From Bradyrhizobium sp. CB1015 (GTDB lineage: Bacteria; Pseudomonadota; Alphaproteobacteria; Rhizobiales; Xanthobacteraceae), in contig NZ_CP104174.1 of NCBI RefSeq assembly GCF_025200925.1, positions 4,898,001 through 4,962,000 on the forward strand: 64,000 bases of DNA, written 5' to 3'. Positions within the stretch are counted from its first letter, which is position 1. Each line of letters starts with the position of its first letter. Shown piece after piece: positions 8,383 to 18,072 of the stretch. Under the pieces are notes generated by a model, which worked only from the letters and a program-made list of their open reading frames with translations, did no database searches and was not told the origin of the DNA. The position numbers and the translations under genes are program-made.

Positions 8383-9354
8383 TTACGGTGCTTTCCGAGT
8401 GACTAGCCTGCTTTTCGATTTAGAATCGGCCGGCACCTCGCCTCTTCGGTCGGCCGCACGACGAACTGACAAGACCTGCTTCGCTGTCTCCACGAAGCGT
8501 TGGGCCGCCGGTGAGCGGACGAAGTCCGCCCGGCTTACCAGAGAGACGTGTCGGATGATCGCGGGGCGAGACAAGGGAACGGCTGTCAGGGTTGGGAATT
8601 GCGTCTCCGGCAGCATATGCGCGGGCAAGATGCTTATTCCGGCGCCTTCCGCCGTCAATGCCAGTGCGGTCGTGATGAGAGAAACCTCCAGCTTTGGCTT
8701 TAGCTGACGACCGGTCCTGGCAAGGGCCTCATCGATTTGCGACCTGATCCGTGTCCCGCGGCGCATTGTGATCAAGTCGCAATTTTCGAGGTTGTCCCAA
8801 GTGAGCCGGGAAGCTTTCTCAAAGCGGCCGTCCTTGACCGCAATCGCAGATAGCGAGCTCTGCGTAAGTGTCTCGATCTTGGTGTCGAGCGTGTCGGCGT
8901 TTTCAACACTGCCGATGCCCAATTCGGCCTCTCCGGCGGTGACGAAGGCAAGCAAGTCGTCAGGCGCAACATCGAACAGCTCGACGCGAACGTCGGGATA
9001 GTCCGCTCGAAATCGGGCCAGCACGCGGGGGAGCAACGCAGACGCAACTCCGGCCGACACCGCAATGGTAATCCGACCTGCCTTGACCTCGACCAGATCG
9101 CTCATGTACCGGGCCAGTCCGTTGGCGCCGGCCAGTATACGTTCCGCAATCGGCACCGCATCCTTGCACGCGAGCGTCGGATGCAGCGCCCGGGTCGTGC
9201 GGTCGAACAATCTGAGCTGAAAGTTCTCCTCGATCTGCTTGATCAGCAGGCTGACCGCCGATTGGCTCACGCGCAGTTCGGCGGCGGCCTTGGTGAGGCT
9301 GCCATGGCGATAGACCAGAACGAGGGCTTCGAGCTGCCGCATCGTCGGGATCAT
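8383..9354 (-). CDS. LysR-family transcriptional regulator
   Basis: 323 residues. The N-terminal winged helix-turn-helix is clear: MRQLEALVLVYRHGSLTKAA, then ELRVSQSAVSLLIKQIEENF and LRLFDRTTRALHPT, the standard LysR DNA-binding segment. Residues ~95-300 form the periplasmic-binding-like effector domain (AGRITIAVSAGVASALLPRV at its start). The gene is upstream of, and in the same direction as, the TctC-type binding protein, so it probably senses the acid or amide that protein imports. ATG 9354 is used; ATG 9342 is also in frame. The effector is unknown. Confidence 0.9.
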   Translation of the reverse strand: MIPTMRQLEALVLVYRHGSLTKAAAELRVSQSAVSLLIKQIEENFQLRLFDRTTRALHPTLACKDAVPIAERILAGANGLARYMSDLVEVKAGRITIAVSAGVASALLPRVLARFRADYPDVRVELFDVAPDDLLAFVTAGEAELGIGSVENADTLDTKIETLTQSSLSAIAVKDGRFEKASRLTWDNLENCDLITMRRGTRIRSQIDEALARTGRQLKPKLEVSLITTALALTAEGAGISILPAHMLPETQFPTLTAVPLSRPAIIRHVSLVSRADFVRSPAAQRFVETAKQVLSVRRAADRRGEVPADSKSKSRLVTRKAP

Positions 9355-9535
9355 GAGTTCACCTTATGAATTGATGAGAATTTTGTGACTAATCTGAAGC
9401 GTCGGAACCTGCAAGATATTTCGGTAGCGGAATGGGCCCGCAACGAAATCCAGGCGCGCTGCGCGCAGCCGGACCGGGCCTGATCCTGCCGCGGCAGAAG
9501 CCAATCTGTCCGGGCTACCAAGGGGGAGGGACCTG

Positions 9536-11263
9536 ATGAGTCAAAAAGGAATTTTGGCAGCGATCGGCGCCGTTCTGATCGTTCTCGGCGGGTTGCTCGC
9601 CCACTTCACCCAGACCGCGAATGGAATTCGCATCGAAGACGTCCGTTTCAAAGGCGCCAAGGGCAACACCATGAGCGCCCTTGTCTATATTCCAGCTGGC
9701 GCCACCGAGAAGACGCCTGCACCGGGGATCCTTGCGGTCCACGGCTATCTCAATTCGCGCGAGACGCAGGACGGCTTTGCGATCGAGTTCGCCCGTCGCG
9801 GCTATGTCGTCGTGGCACTCGACCAGACTGGTCACGGCTACAGTGATCCGCCGGCCATCGCCAACGGCTTTGGCGGGCCCGACGGACTCGCTTACTTGCG
9901 GAGCCTGCCCTATGTCGACAAGAACAACATCGGGCTTGAAGGGCATTCGATGGGCGGCTGGACCGTGCTGGCCGCGGCGACAGCGATGCCTGACGCATAC
10001 AGGTCGATCGTGCTCGAGGGCTCCTCGACTGGAAAGCCATTCGCAGCCGACGGGACGCCGGCGTGGCCACGCAATCTCGCACTCGTTTTCTCGAAATACG
10101 ACGAGTTTTCACTGATCATGTGGGGCAGCGAGTATGCTGCTGATATTCCAAAGTCGGCAAAGCTTGGCGCGGTATTCGGTGTTGCGGGACCGATCGAACC
10201 GGGTAGGGTGTATGGCGATATCGCCAAGGGCACGGCACGGGTTCTCCACACGCCGGCCCTCACCCATCCCGCCGATCATTTCTCGCACGAGGCGATCGGC
10301 TATAGTCTCGACTGGTTCGGCAAGACGCTGACCGGCGGCACACCGTTGCCATCGACCGATCAGATCTGGCTCCGGAAGGAAATCGGCACGCTGATCGCCT
10401 TTGTCGGACTTGTCGTGCTGTTGCTCGGTGCGTTCGAAATTCTGCTCGGCATGGCGCCATTTTCGACGCTCCGCGCAGTGCCGTCCGGCCCTGGCGTGAC
10501 GACCTCGGCACCATCCATGCAGAACGGGCGTTGGTGGACCACGTTTTGGGTCACGGCGCTGCTGCCGGCCATCACATACTATCCGGCCTTTGCGCTTGGC
10601 GCCACTTGGCTTCCCGCATCCCGCTTCCTGCCGCAATCCTTCACCACCAACATCGCAGTCTGGGCTCTGATCAATACGGCGATCACGCTGGCGTTGTTTC
10701 CTCTATTGCCGAAGCGCGCGATCCGAAAGGGCGTCGTGGCTCCCGCGATACTGATTGCGGTCGCAACGGCCGCGATCTGTTTCGTTGCGCTGTGGCTGGC
10801 CGATGTTCTGTTCAAGATCGACTTCCGGTTCTGGGTCGTGGCGTTCAAATTGCCGAGTGCGACGCAATGGATGATCATTCTGCTCTACCTGACACCGTTC
10901 ACCCTGTTCTTCGTCGTCGCGTTGCATGCGGCGCACCGCAACTTCAGCCGCCTCGGCGCCTCGGCTCCCGGTCATTACGCCGCGATGATCCTGTCGCTTT
11001 CGCTTGGTTTCATGATCCTCATCGGCGGCCAGTATCTGGCTCTCTGGCTGGGCGGCAAACTGATCAATCCCGTCCCGAGCTCGCCCGTCGTGCCGTTGTC
11101 CACCATCATCGGCATCCAGTTCATCCCGCTGCTTGCCATCGTCGCCATCATCTCGACGTTCACCTGGCGACGCACCGGCACATCGCTGCCGGGCGCGCTG
11201 ATTTGCGGTCTGATAGTTACCTGGTACATCGTTGCCGGCACCGCGACCCAGGCTGCATTCTGA
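9536..11263 (+). CDS. Membrane-anchored alpha/beta hydrolase with C-terminal multi-TM domain
   Basis: 575 residues in two parts. After an N-terminal hydrophobic anchor (AAIGAVLIVLGGLLAHF), residues ~30-260 are an alpha/beta hydrolase: ILAVHGYLNSRETQDG carries the oxyanion region, GHSMGGW the nucleophilic Ser elbow, and HPADHFSHEA a likely catalytic His. From ~285 to the end there are about seven to eight hydrophobic segments with no recognised enzyme motif. The Shine-Dalgarno GGGGGAGGG lies just before the ATG. The next gene, a thiamine-diphosphate enzyme, begins 22 bases downstream, so the two form an operon. A hydrolase releasing an acid that the TPP enzyme processes is possible, but no substrate can be named. 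Confidence 0.75.
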   Translation: MSQKGILAAIGAVLIVLGGLLAHFTQTANGIRIEDVRFKGAKGNTMSALVYIPAGATEKTPAPGILAVHGYLNSRETQDGFAIEFARRGYVVVALDQTGHGYSDPPAIANGFGGPDGLAYLRSLPYVDKNNIGLEGHSMGGWTVLAAATAMPDAYRSIVLEGSSTGKPFAADGTPAWPRNLALVFSKYDEFSLIMWGSEYAADIPKSAKLGAVFGVAGPIEPGRVYGDIAKGTARVLHTPALTHPADHFSHEAIGYSLDWFGKTLTGGTPLPSTDQIWLRKEIGTLIAFVGLVVLLLGAFEILLGMAPFSTLRAVPSGPGVTTSAPSMQNGRWWTTFWVTALLPAITYYPAFALGATWLPASRFLPQSFTTNIAVWALINTAITLALFPLLPKRAIRKGVVAPAILIAVATAAICFVALWLADVLFKIDFRFWVVAFKLPSATQWMIILLYLTPFTLFFVVALHAAHRNFSRLGASAPGHYAAMILSLSLGFMILIGGQYLALWLGGKLINPVPSSPVVPLSTIIGIQFIPLLAIVAIISTFTWRRTGTSLPGALICGLIVTWYIVAGTATQAAF

Positions 11264-11285
11264 TGTCCGGGAAAGAAATCCAGAG

Positions 11286-13020
11286 ATGACGAAGCGCAGC
11301 ACTGCGCACTACTTCCTCGAAGGCCTCACGGATATCGGGGTCGACTACATCTTTGCCAATCTCGGAACCGACCACGTCTCGTTGATCGAGGAGATCGCGC
11401 GCTGGGACAGCGAAGGGCGCCGGCACCCGCAAGTGATACTGTGTCCCCACGAAGTGGTCGCGGTTCACATGGCGGCGGGCTACGCTCTCGCGACCGGGCG
11501 CGGGCAGGCCGTGTTCGTCCATGTCGATGCCGGCACCGCCAACGCCTGCATGGCCATCCAGAACGTCTTTCGCTACCGCCTTCCGGTCATGCTGTTCGCC
11601 GGCCGGGCGCCATTCACTCTGCATGGCGAACTGCTGGGATCGCGCGACACCTACGTCCACTTCGTCCAGGACAGCTTCGATCCCGCCAGCATCGTGCGGC
11701 CGTATGTGAAATGGGACTACTCGCTGCCGTCCGGGGTGGTTGTGAAGGAAGCGTTGGCCCGCGCCGCGGCTTTCATGCAGAGCGATCCGCCGGGGCCGGT
11801 TTATATGTTGCTGCCGCGTGAGACTCTGGCCGAGACCTGGGACGATTCCGCAATGCCGGCCTATCCGCCGGCGCGCTACGGCAGCGTTCGGGCAGGGGGC
11901 GTCGAGCCGGCGCGCGCGGCCATGATTGCCGAGGCCCTCATGAGTGCGGAAAATCCGGTTGCCGTGACCGCTTATCTTGGCCGCAAACCGCAAGCGGTCG
12001 CTGTGCTCGATCGGCTGGCAAGGACTTGCGGCATCCGGGTCGTTGAATTCAATTCGATCGATCTGAATATCTCTCAGGGGTCACCGTGCTTTGCGGGATT
12101 TGATCCGGCCGCGGTCGTGCCACAGGCGGATCTGGGGCTGTTGCTCGACGTCGACGTGCCTTTCGTGCCGCAATCGTTGAAAGCAGCCGCAGCCGGGCGC
12201 TGGATCCAGATCGATATCGATCCGCTGAAGGCAGATTTCCCGATGTGGGGTTTTGCCACCGACATGCGCGTGCAGGGCGACTGCGCGACCGTTCTGCAGC
12301 AAGTGCTGGATATTGTGGAGGAACGCGCAGACGAGGCGTATCGGAGCAAGATCCAGGCGCGGATCGCGAGCTGGGCCCCCGCGCGCCAGGCTGCCGAGGC
12401 ACGGCATCACGCAGCTGCGGCCGTGGAGGGCGTTCAGGGGGCGATCAATCCCGCCTACCTGTTTGCACGCCTGAGCGCAGCGCTTTTACCGAGCGACGTC
12501 GTCATCAATGAAGCGATCCGCAATGGGCCGCTGCTGCAACAGCAACTTCGGCGGACAGAAGCGGGCAGCTATGTCGGTCTGGCCGGCGGCGGGCTGGGAT
12601 TCAGCGGCGGCATGGCACTCGGCCTCAGGCTGGCGCAACCATCCCGCCGGGTGGTTCAGGTCGTCGGCGACGGCGCCTTCCACTTCTCCGCACCGGATTC
12701 CGTCTACGCAACGGCCCAGCACTATCAATTGCCGATCTTTACCGTCGTCCTGGACAATGGTGGATGGCAAGCCGTCAAAGCGTCGGTTCAGCGCGTCTAT
12801 CCCGACGGTGTGGCGCAGGGGGATAGATTCATTCCAGTCGCGGCTTGCGTCCGGCCGGCAGGGTGAGCGCCGGCGCTTTGCCGATGTTGCATCTGCTTTC
12901 GGCGGCTACGGCGAGGAAGTCGCCAGCCCGGTCCAGCTTGATGCGGCGATCAACCGTTGCCTTGCTGCTGTGGACGACGGGCGCGCCGCCGTCCTGCACG
13001 CGCGCATCACGCCGCTTTAG
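11286..13020 (+). pseudogene. Thiamine-diphosphate-dependent enzyme (acetolactate synthase-like), frameshifted
   Basis: The first frame encodes 526 residues of a TPP enzyme: an N-terminal pyrimidine-binding domain (FANLGTDHVSLIEEI, with the catalytic Glu region CPHEVVAVHMAAGYA), a central domain and a C-terminal PP domain with GDGAFHF and LDNGGW. It then runs out of frame and stops at 12866. The expected C-terminus (FADVASAFGGYGEEVASP, then AVLHARITPL) continues in the +1 frame to TAG at 13020. The switch falls at a run of five G (12818-12822) or the A at 12825; removing one base gives a continuous protein of about 577 residues. It could be a sequencing slip or a true null mutation. Confidence 0.8.
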
Positions 13021-13392
13021 CTGCCAGCTGTCGCGTTCACCAGGACCGTACCGCGCGTCCCTCATATCCATGATTCGCATAAGGTATATTATGGAATATC
13101 TTTATCTACAATCAGATCAATAATTTAGCCGAGACTCCTGCGACAGCATCCCCACTTGAGCGCTGGTTGCAGCCCGCGTCTCGACGGTCGCCTGAGCTCC
13201 GTTCGGCTACTGTGCATGGGGTTGTTTTTGCAGATTTGAAATCGGGTCTCCTGTGCCGAAAGCCGATATTGCCGTGACCTTGTCCGGCTGCAATAAGCGA
13301 GGCTTCCGCGAGATCGCAGATGACCTTAAGGCCGACCGTCCGTATAGGTTTGCATCTCAGAACAACAACAAACCTTCCGAGGAAGCAGACCC
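13021..13392. other. Non-coding gap with AT-rich patch and a dispersed repeat copy
   Basis: No convincing gene. Bases ~13077-13127 are unusually AT-rich for this region and could hold a promoter. Bases 13207-13228 carry one copy of a 22-bp sequence found inverted at 32769-32790. The end of the gap has AAACCTTCCGAGGAAGC before the TRAP binding-protein ATG, including its Shine-Dalgarno. Confidence 0.5.
13207..13228 (+). repeat. 22-bp dispersed repeat, copy 1
   Basis: The 22 bases beginning CTACTGTGCATGGGG occur again, exactly, on the opposite strand at 32769-32790. Both copies are intergenic. I believe the sequence is common in Bradyrhizobium intergenic DNA, but its role is not known to me. 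Confidence 0.6.
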
Positions 13393-14424
13393 ATGGTCTT
13401 TTCGACGCGCTTTTCCCGACGCACACTTCTCAAGGCCTCCGCCGCGACCGCGGTCCTGGGCGGCCTCGGTGCGCCCCATGTGGCCCGCGCCCAGAGCGCC
13501 GAGTTCACGTACAAGTACGCCAATAACCTGCCCGACACCCATCCGCTCAACGTCCGCGCCAAGGAGATGGCGGCGGCGATCAAGACCGAGACCGGCGGCA
13601 AGTTCGACCTGCAGATCTTCCCCAACAACCAGCTCGGCTCCGACACCGACATGCTGAGCCAGATCCGCTCCGGCGGCGTCGAGTTCTTCACGCTGTCGGG
13701 CCTGATCCTGTCGACCCTGGTGCCGGCGGCCTCCATCAACGGCATCGGCTTCGCGTTCCCGGACTACGACACGGTCTGGAAGGCCATGGACGGCGATCTC
13801 GGCGCCCATGTCCGCGGCGAGATCAAGAAGGCCGGCCTCGAGGTCATGGACAAGATCTGGGACAACGGCTTCCGCCAGACCACGTCGTCGATCAAGCCGA
13901 TCACCGGGCCTGACGACCTCAAGGGATTCAAGATCCGCGTGCCGGTGTCGCCGCTGTGGACCTCGATGTTCAAGGCGTTCGATGCCGCGCCCGCTTCGAT
14001 CAATTTCAGCGAAGTCTATTCCGCGCTGCAGACCAAGATCGTCGAGGGCCAGGAGAACCCGCTGGCCATCATCTCGACCGCCAAGCTCTACGAGGTGCAG
14101 AAGTACTGCTCGCTGACCAATCACATGTGGGACGGCTTCTGGTTCCTGGCCAACCGCAGAGCCTGGGAAAAGCTGCCGCAGGACGTGCGCACCGTCGTCG
14201 CCAAGAACATCAATGCCGCCGCCGTCAAGGAGCGTGAGGATACCGCCAAGCTCAACGCGAACCTGCAGCAGGAGCTCGCGGGCAAGGGCCTGACCTTCAA
14301 CCAGCCGGCCGTGGCACCGTTCCGCGACAAGCTGCGCTCCGCTGGCTTCTACGCCGAATGGAAGGGCAAATATGGCGATCAGGCCTGGGAGCTCCTGGAA
14401 AAGGCCGTCGGCAAGCTGTCGTAA
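13393..14424 (+). CDS. TRAP transporter solute-binding protein (DctP family)
   Basis: Periplasmic binding protein of 343 residues. The N-terminus carries a twin-arginine-type signal (SRRTLLKASAATAVLGG, cleaved after VARAQ), so it is probably exported folded. The mature protein starts FTYKYANNLPDTHPLN and contains the DctP hallmark LKGFKIRVPVSPLWTSMFKA with the conserved Arg that binds the ligand carboxylate, and GQENPLAIISTAKLYEVQKY. It is followed after 30 bases by a fused DctQM permease and then an acyl-CoA ligase. The ligand is probably an organic acid that the ligase activates; the exact compound cannot be read from sequence. Confidence 0.92.
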   Translation: MVFSTRFSRRTLLKASAATAVLGGLGAPHVARAQSAEFTYKYANNLPDTHPLNVRAKEMAAAIKTETGGKFDLQIFPNNQLGSDTDMLSQIRSGGVEFFTLSGLILSTLVPAASINGIGFAFPDYDTVWKAMDGDLGAHVRGEIKKAGLEVMDKIWDNGFRQTTSSIKPITGPDDLKGFKIRVPVSPLWTSMFKAFDAAPASINFSEVYSALQTKIVEGQENPLAIISTAKLYEVQKYCSLTNHMWDGFWFLANRRAWEKLPQDVRTVVAKNINAAAVKEREDTAKLNANLQQELAGKGLTFNQPAVAPFRDKLRSAGFYAEWKGKYGDQAWELLEKAVGKLS

Positions 14425-14454
14425 CGGGTTGGGGCCGTCGAGGTCAGTATCAGG

Positions 14455-16344
14455 ATGGCTCACGTCGGGATCGAGGTGACCGAAGTGGTGGGCGAGGTGA
14501 CGTTGCAGTCCCCTCGCCGACCTTCGCTGCTGGCTGCCGCCGAGCGCGTGCTCGGTCTCGTCGTCGCAATTCCCGCGGCGACCCTGGTCGTCGCCGAGAT
14601 CGTGATCCTGTTTGCCGGCGTGGTCGCACGTTACGGCCTGCACCGGCCGTTGATCTGGTCGGACGAGCTCGCCTCGATCCTGTTCCTGTGGCTCGCGATG
14701 CTGGGCGCTGCGGTCGCATTCCGCCGCTCCGAGCACATGCGCATGACCGCGATCGTCGCCAGCGCCAGGCCGGCGATGCGAGCCTATCTCGATCTGGTCG
14801 CGACCTCGGCCGCGCTGGCGTTCCTGGCGCTGATCGTCTGGCCGTCCTGCGACTACGCCTACGAAGAGAGCTACATCACGACGCCGGCGCTGCAGATCTC
14901 CAACATGTGGCGCGCCGCCGCGCTGCCGGTCGGCATCGGCCTGATGGCGGCCTTTGCCTTGCTGCGGCTGCTGCGCGCGGCCGACCACCGAATGGTTGCA
15001 GCCGCCGTGCTGTCGGTCGCCGTCGTGATCGGCCTGTTCTGGCTGACCGAGCCGTTGCTGCGGCCGCTCGGCAATCTCAACCTCATCATATTCTTCGTCG
15101 GCGTCGCCGGCTTCTGCGTCTTTGCCGGCGTTCCCATTGCGTTCGGCTTTGGCCTCGCGATCTTCGGCTATCTGGCGCTGACCACGCGCACGCCGGTCAT
15201 GGTGCTGGTCGGACGCATGGACGAGGGCATGAGCCACCTCATCCTGCTTTCCGTGCCGCTGTTCGTGTTCTTAGGCCTGCTGATCGAGATGACCGGCATG
15301 GCGCGGGCCATGGTGGCATTCCTGGCGAGCCTGCTCGGACATGTCCGCGGCGGCCTGCATTACGTGCTGGTCGGCGCCATGTACCTCGTCTCCGGCATCT
15401 CCGGCGCCAAGGCTGCCGACATGGCCGCGGTGGCGCCGGTGCTGTTTCCCGAGATGAAGCAGCGCGGCGCCAAGCCCGGCGACCTCGTCGCGCTGCTGGC
15501 GGCAACGGGCGCGCAGACCGAGACCATTCCGCCGAGCCTCGTGCTGATCACGATCGGCTCGGTGACGGGCGTCTCCATCGCCGCCCTCTTCACCGGCGGC
15601 CTCCTGCCCGGCGTCGTGCTCGCGATCACGCTCTGCATGCTGGTTTGGTGGCGCTATCGCCACGAGGACATGAGCCATGTCCGCCGCGCCACCTCATCCG
15701 AGATCGGCAGGACCTTCGTCATCGCCCTGCCCGCGCTCGCGCTGCCCTTCGTGATCCGCTATGCCGTGGTCGAGGGCATCGCGACCGCCACCGAGGTCTC
15801 CACCATCGGCATCGTCTACGGCGCCCTCGTCGGCCTCCTCGTCTACCGCCGCTTCGACTGGCGGCGGCTGTTTCCGATGCTGGTCGAGACCGCCGCGCTG
15901 TCGGGCGCGATCCTCCTGATCATCGGCACGGCGACCGGCATGGCCTGGGGCCTGACCCAATCCGGCTTCTCGCGCTCGCTGGCTGCGGCCATGACGGGAT
16001 TGCCGGGCGGGGCTGCGACCTTCATTGCCGTGTCGATCCTGGCCTTCACCATCCTCGGCAGCGTGCTGGAGGGCATTCCGGCGATCGTGCTGTTCGGACC
16101 GCTGCTGTTCCCGATCGCCCGCGCCGTCGGCGTCCACGAGGTGCACTACGCCATGGTGATCATCCTGGCCATGGGTATCGGGCTATTCGCCCCGCCCTTC
16201 GGCGTCGGCTATTATGCCGCCTGCGCCATCGGACGCGTCGATCCGGCCGAAGGCATCAGGCCGATCTGGGGCTATTTGCTGGCGCTTCTGGTGGGATTGA
16301 TCATCGTCGCGATCTTCCCCTGGATCTCGATCGGATTTCTTTGA
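14455..16344 (+). CDS. TRAP transporter fused permease (DctQ-DctM)
   Basis: 629 residues containing both TRAP membrane subunits in one chain. Residues ~20-200 have four helices of DctQ type (RPLIWSDELASILFLWLAML is the conserved segment). Residues ~205-629 form the large DctM subunit with about 12 helices; recognisable parts are MDEGMSHLILLSVPLFVFLG, ISGAKAADMAAVAPVLFPEM and GAQTETIPPSLVLITIG. Fused QM proteins are a known variant. It lies between the binding protein and an acyl-CoA ligase on the same strand, with short gaps, as one operon. Contrast with the second TRAP system downstream, whose Q and M subunits are separate. Confidence 0.92.
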   Translation: MAHVGIEVTEVVGEVTLQSPRRPSLLAAAERVLGLVVAIPAATLVVAEIVILFAGVVARYGLHRPLIWSDELASILFLWLAMLGAAVAFRRSEHMRMTAIVASARPAMRAYLDLVATSAALAFLALIVWPSCDYAYEESYITTPALQISNMWRAAALPVGIGLMAAFALLRLLRAADHRMVAAAVLSVAVVIGLFWLTEPLLRPLGNLNLIIFFVGVAGFCVFAGVPIAFGFGLAIFGYLALTTRTPVMVLVGRMDEGMSHLILLSVPLFVFLGLLIEMTGMARAMVAFLASLLGHVRGGLHYVLVGAMYLVSGISGAKAADMAAVAPVLFPEMKQRGAKPGDLVALLAATGAQTETIPPSLVLITIGSVTGVSIAALFTGGLLPGVVLAITLCMLVWWRYRHEDMSHVRRATSSEIGRTFVIALPALALPFVIRYAVVEGIATATEVSTIGIVYGALVGLLVYRRFDWRRLFPMLVETAALSGAILLIIGTATGMAWGLTQSGFSRSLAAAMTGLPGGAATFIAVSILAFTILGSVLEGIPAIVLFGPLLFPIARAVGVHEVHYAMVIILAMGIGLFAPPFGVGYYAACAIGRVDPAEGIRPIWGYLLALLVGLIIVAIFPWISIGFL

Positions 16345-16365
16345 CGCGGTTTAAGGAGGGTGTCG

Positions 16366-18015
16366 ATGAGCGAGCGACAGAACCCGTACAATATCGGCCT
16401 CGACAAGACGCAAGCCAATTATGTGCCGCTGAGCCCGCTGAGCTTCCTCGCGCGCAGCGCGGCGGTCTATCCCGATCACGTCAGCACGGTCTATGAGGGC
16501 CGCAGCTTCACCTGGGCGCAGACCTATGAGCGCTGCAGGCGGTTTGCGTCCTGGCTCGCAGGCAAGGGCATCGGCGTCGGCGACACCGTCGCGGCGATGC
16601 TGCCGAACATTCCCGCGATGAACGAGGCGCACTTCGCCGTGCCGATAACCGGCGCCGTGCTCAATGCGCTCAACATCCGCCTCGATGCGCCTTCGATCGC
16701 GTTCCAGCTCGACCATGGCGGCGCCAGGATCATCCTGGTCGATCCCGAGTTTTCAGGCGTGATTGCCGAGGCGCTGGCGAAGATGAGCGGCCCCAAACCG
16801 CTGGTGGTCGACGTCGACGACGCATCGTTCAAGGGCGGCACGCGCATCGGCGAGATCGAGTATGAGGCAGCCCTCGCCCAAGGCGATCCGGGTTTCGCGC
16901 CGATCACGCCGAGCGATGAATGGGACGCGATCGCGCTGAGCTACACCTCGGGCACGACGGGCAATCCCAAAGGCGTCGTCACCCATCATCGCGGCGCCTA
17001 TCTGAACGCCGTCAGCAACATCCTCGCCGGCAATCTCGGCCAGCATCCGGTCTATCTCTGGACGCTGCCGATGTTCCACTGCAACGGCTGGTGCTTTCCG
17101 TGGACCATTGCGGCGGCCGCCGGCGTCAATGTCTGCCTGCGCAAGGTCGAGCCGACCAGGATCTTCGAGCTGATCAAGCGCCACGGCGTCACCCACATGT
17201 GCGGCGCGCCGATCGTCTACAACACGCTGATCAACGCCCCCGATGCGCCCAAGGGGAATGCCGCCCGCCGCGTCGTCGGCCTGATCGCGGGTGCAGCGCC
17301 GCCGGTCGCGGTGCTGGAAGGCGCCGAAAGCATCGGCATCAAGCTCACCCACGTCTACGGCCTGACCGAGGTCTACGGGCCCGCCTCGGTCTGCGCCGAG
17401 CAGCCGGGCTGGGACGAGCTCCCCGCGCCTGAGCGCGCCCGCATGAAGCGCCGGCAGGGCGTGCCCTACCCGCTCCAGGAAGCCGTCACCGTGATCAATC
17501 CGCAAACGATGCAGGAGGTCCCGCGCGACGGCGAGACCATCGGCGAGGTCATGTTCCGCGGCAACATCGTGATGAAGGGTTATCTGAAGAACGAGAAGGC
17601 GACCAAGGAAGCCTTCGAAGGCGGCTGGTTTCACACCGGCGATCTCGGCGTGCTCGACGAGCACGGCTACGTCATCATCAAGGACCGCTCCAAGGACATC
17701 ATCATCTCCGGCGGCGAGAACATTTCCTCGGTGGAGGTCGAGGACGTCCTCTACAAGCACCCGGCCGTGCTGTTCGCCGCCGTGGTGGCAAAACCCGATC
17801 CGAAATGGGGCGAAGTGCCCTGCGCCTTCGTCGAGCTGAAGGAGGGCGCCAGCGCGAGCGAGGCCGAGATCATCGCCTTCTGCCGTTCGCACATGAGCGG
17901 CTTCAAGACGCCGAAGGCCGTCGTGTTCGGGCCGATCCCGAAGACGTCCACCGGCAAGATCCAGAAATTCCTGCTGCGCAACGAGGTCGGCTCGGTGAAG
18001 GCGATCTCGGCCTAA
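16366..18015 (+). CDS. Acyl-CoA synthetase (AMP-forming ligase)
   Basis: Cytoplasmic adenylate-forming enzyme of 549 residues that activates a carboxylic acid with ATP and CoA. Motifs in order: the phosphate loop LSYTSGTTGNPKGVVTHHRG near residue 190, the YGLTEVYGPA motif near 335, the hinge FHTGDLGVLDEHGYVIIKDR near 425, and the C-terminal catalytic lysine in PKTSTGKIQKF. The sequence is close to the short/medium-chain acyl-CoA ligase group. The ATG has an ideal AAGGAGGG eight bases upstream; a GTG two codons earlier is not needed. It is last in an operon after the TRAP transporter, suggesting uptake and CoA activation of the same acid. Confidence 0.9.
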   Translation: MSERQNPYNIGLDKTQANYVPLSPLSFLARSAAVYPDHVSTVYEGRSFTWAQTYERCRRFASWLAGKGIGVGDTVAAMLPNIPAMNEAHFAVPITGAVLNALNIRLDAPSIAFQLDHGGARIILVDPEFSGVIAEALAKMSGPKPLVVDVDDASFKGGTRIGEIEYEAALAQGDPGFAPITPSDEWDAIALSYTSGTTGNPKGVVTHHRGAYLNAVSNILAGNLGQHPVYLWTLPMFHCNGWCFPWTIAAAAGVNVCLRKVEPTRIFELIKRHGVTHMCGAPIVYNTLINAPDAPKGNAARRVVGLIAGAAPPVAVLEGAESIGIKLTHVYGLTEVYGPASVCAEQPGWDELPAPERARMKRRQGVPYPLQEAVTVINPQTMQEVPRDGETIGEVMFRGNIVMKGYLKNEKATKEAFEGGWFHTGDLGVLDEHGYVIIKDRSKDIIISGGENISSVEVEDVLYKHPAVLFAAVVAKPDPKWGEVPCAFVELKEGASASEAEIIAFCRSHMSGFKTPKAVVFGPIPKTSTGKIQKFLLRNEVGSVKAISA

Positions 18016-18027
18016 GCAGCATCTGAA

Positions 18028-18064
18028 GAGCTTCCGCCCGCCCGCGCACGGCGAGCGGAAGCTC
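18028..18064. terminator. Bidirectional terminator between convergent genes
   Basis: GAGCTTCCGC (18028-18037) pairs with GCGGAAGCTC (18055-18064), a perfect 10-bp GC-rich stem. It lies in the 57-base gap between the stop of the acyl-CoA ligase and the stop of the opposing TRAP binding-protein gene. There is a CT-rich tail but no long T run. Confidence 0.7.
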
Positions 18065-18072
18065 TCTCATCC

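Noticed and set aside
13357..15237. 626-codon open frame antisense to the TRAP genes
   Set aside because: It is antisense to two clear transporter genes, rich in His, Asp and Arg as expected for a shadow of GC-rich coding DNA, and has no domain character.
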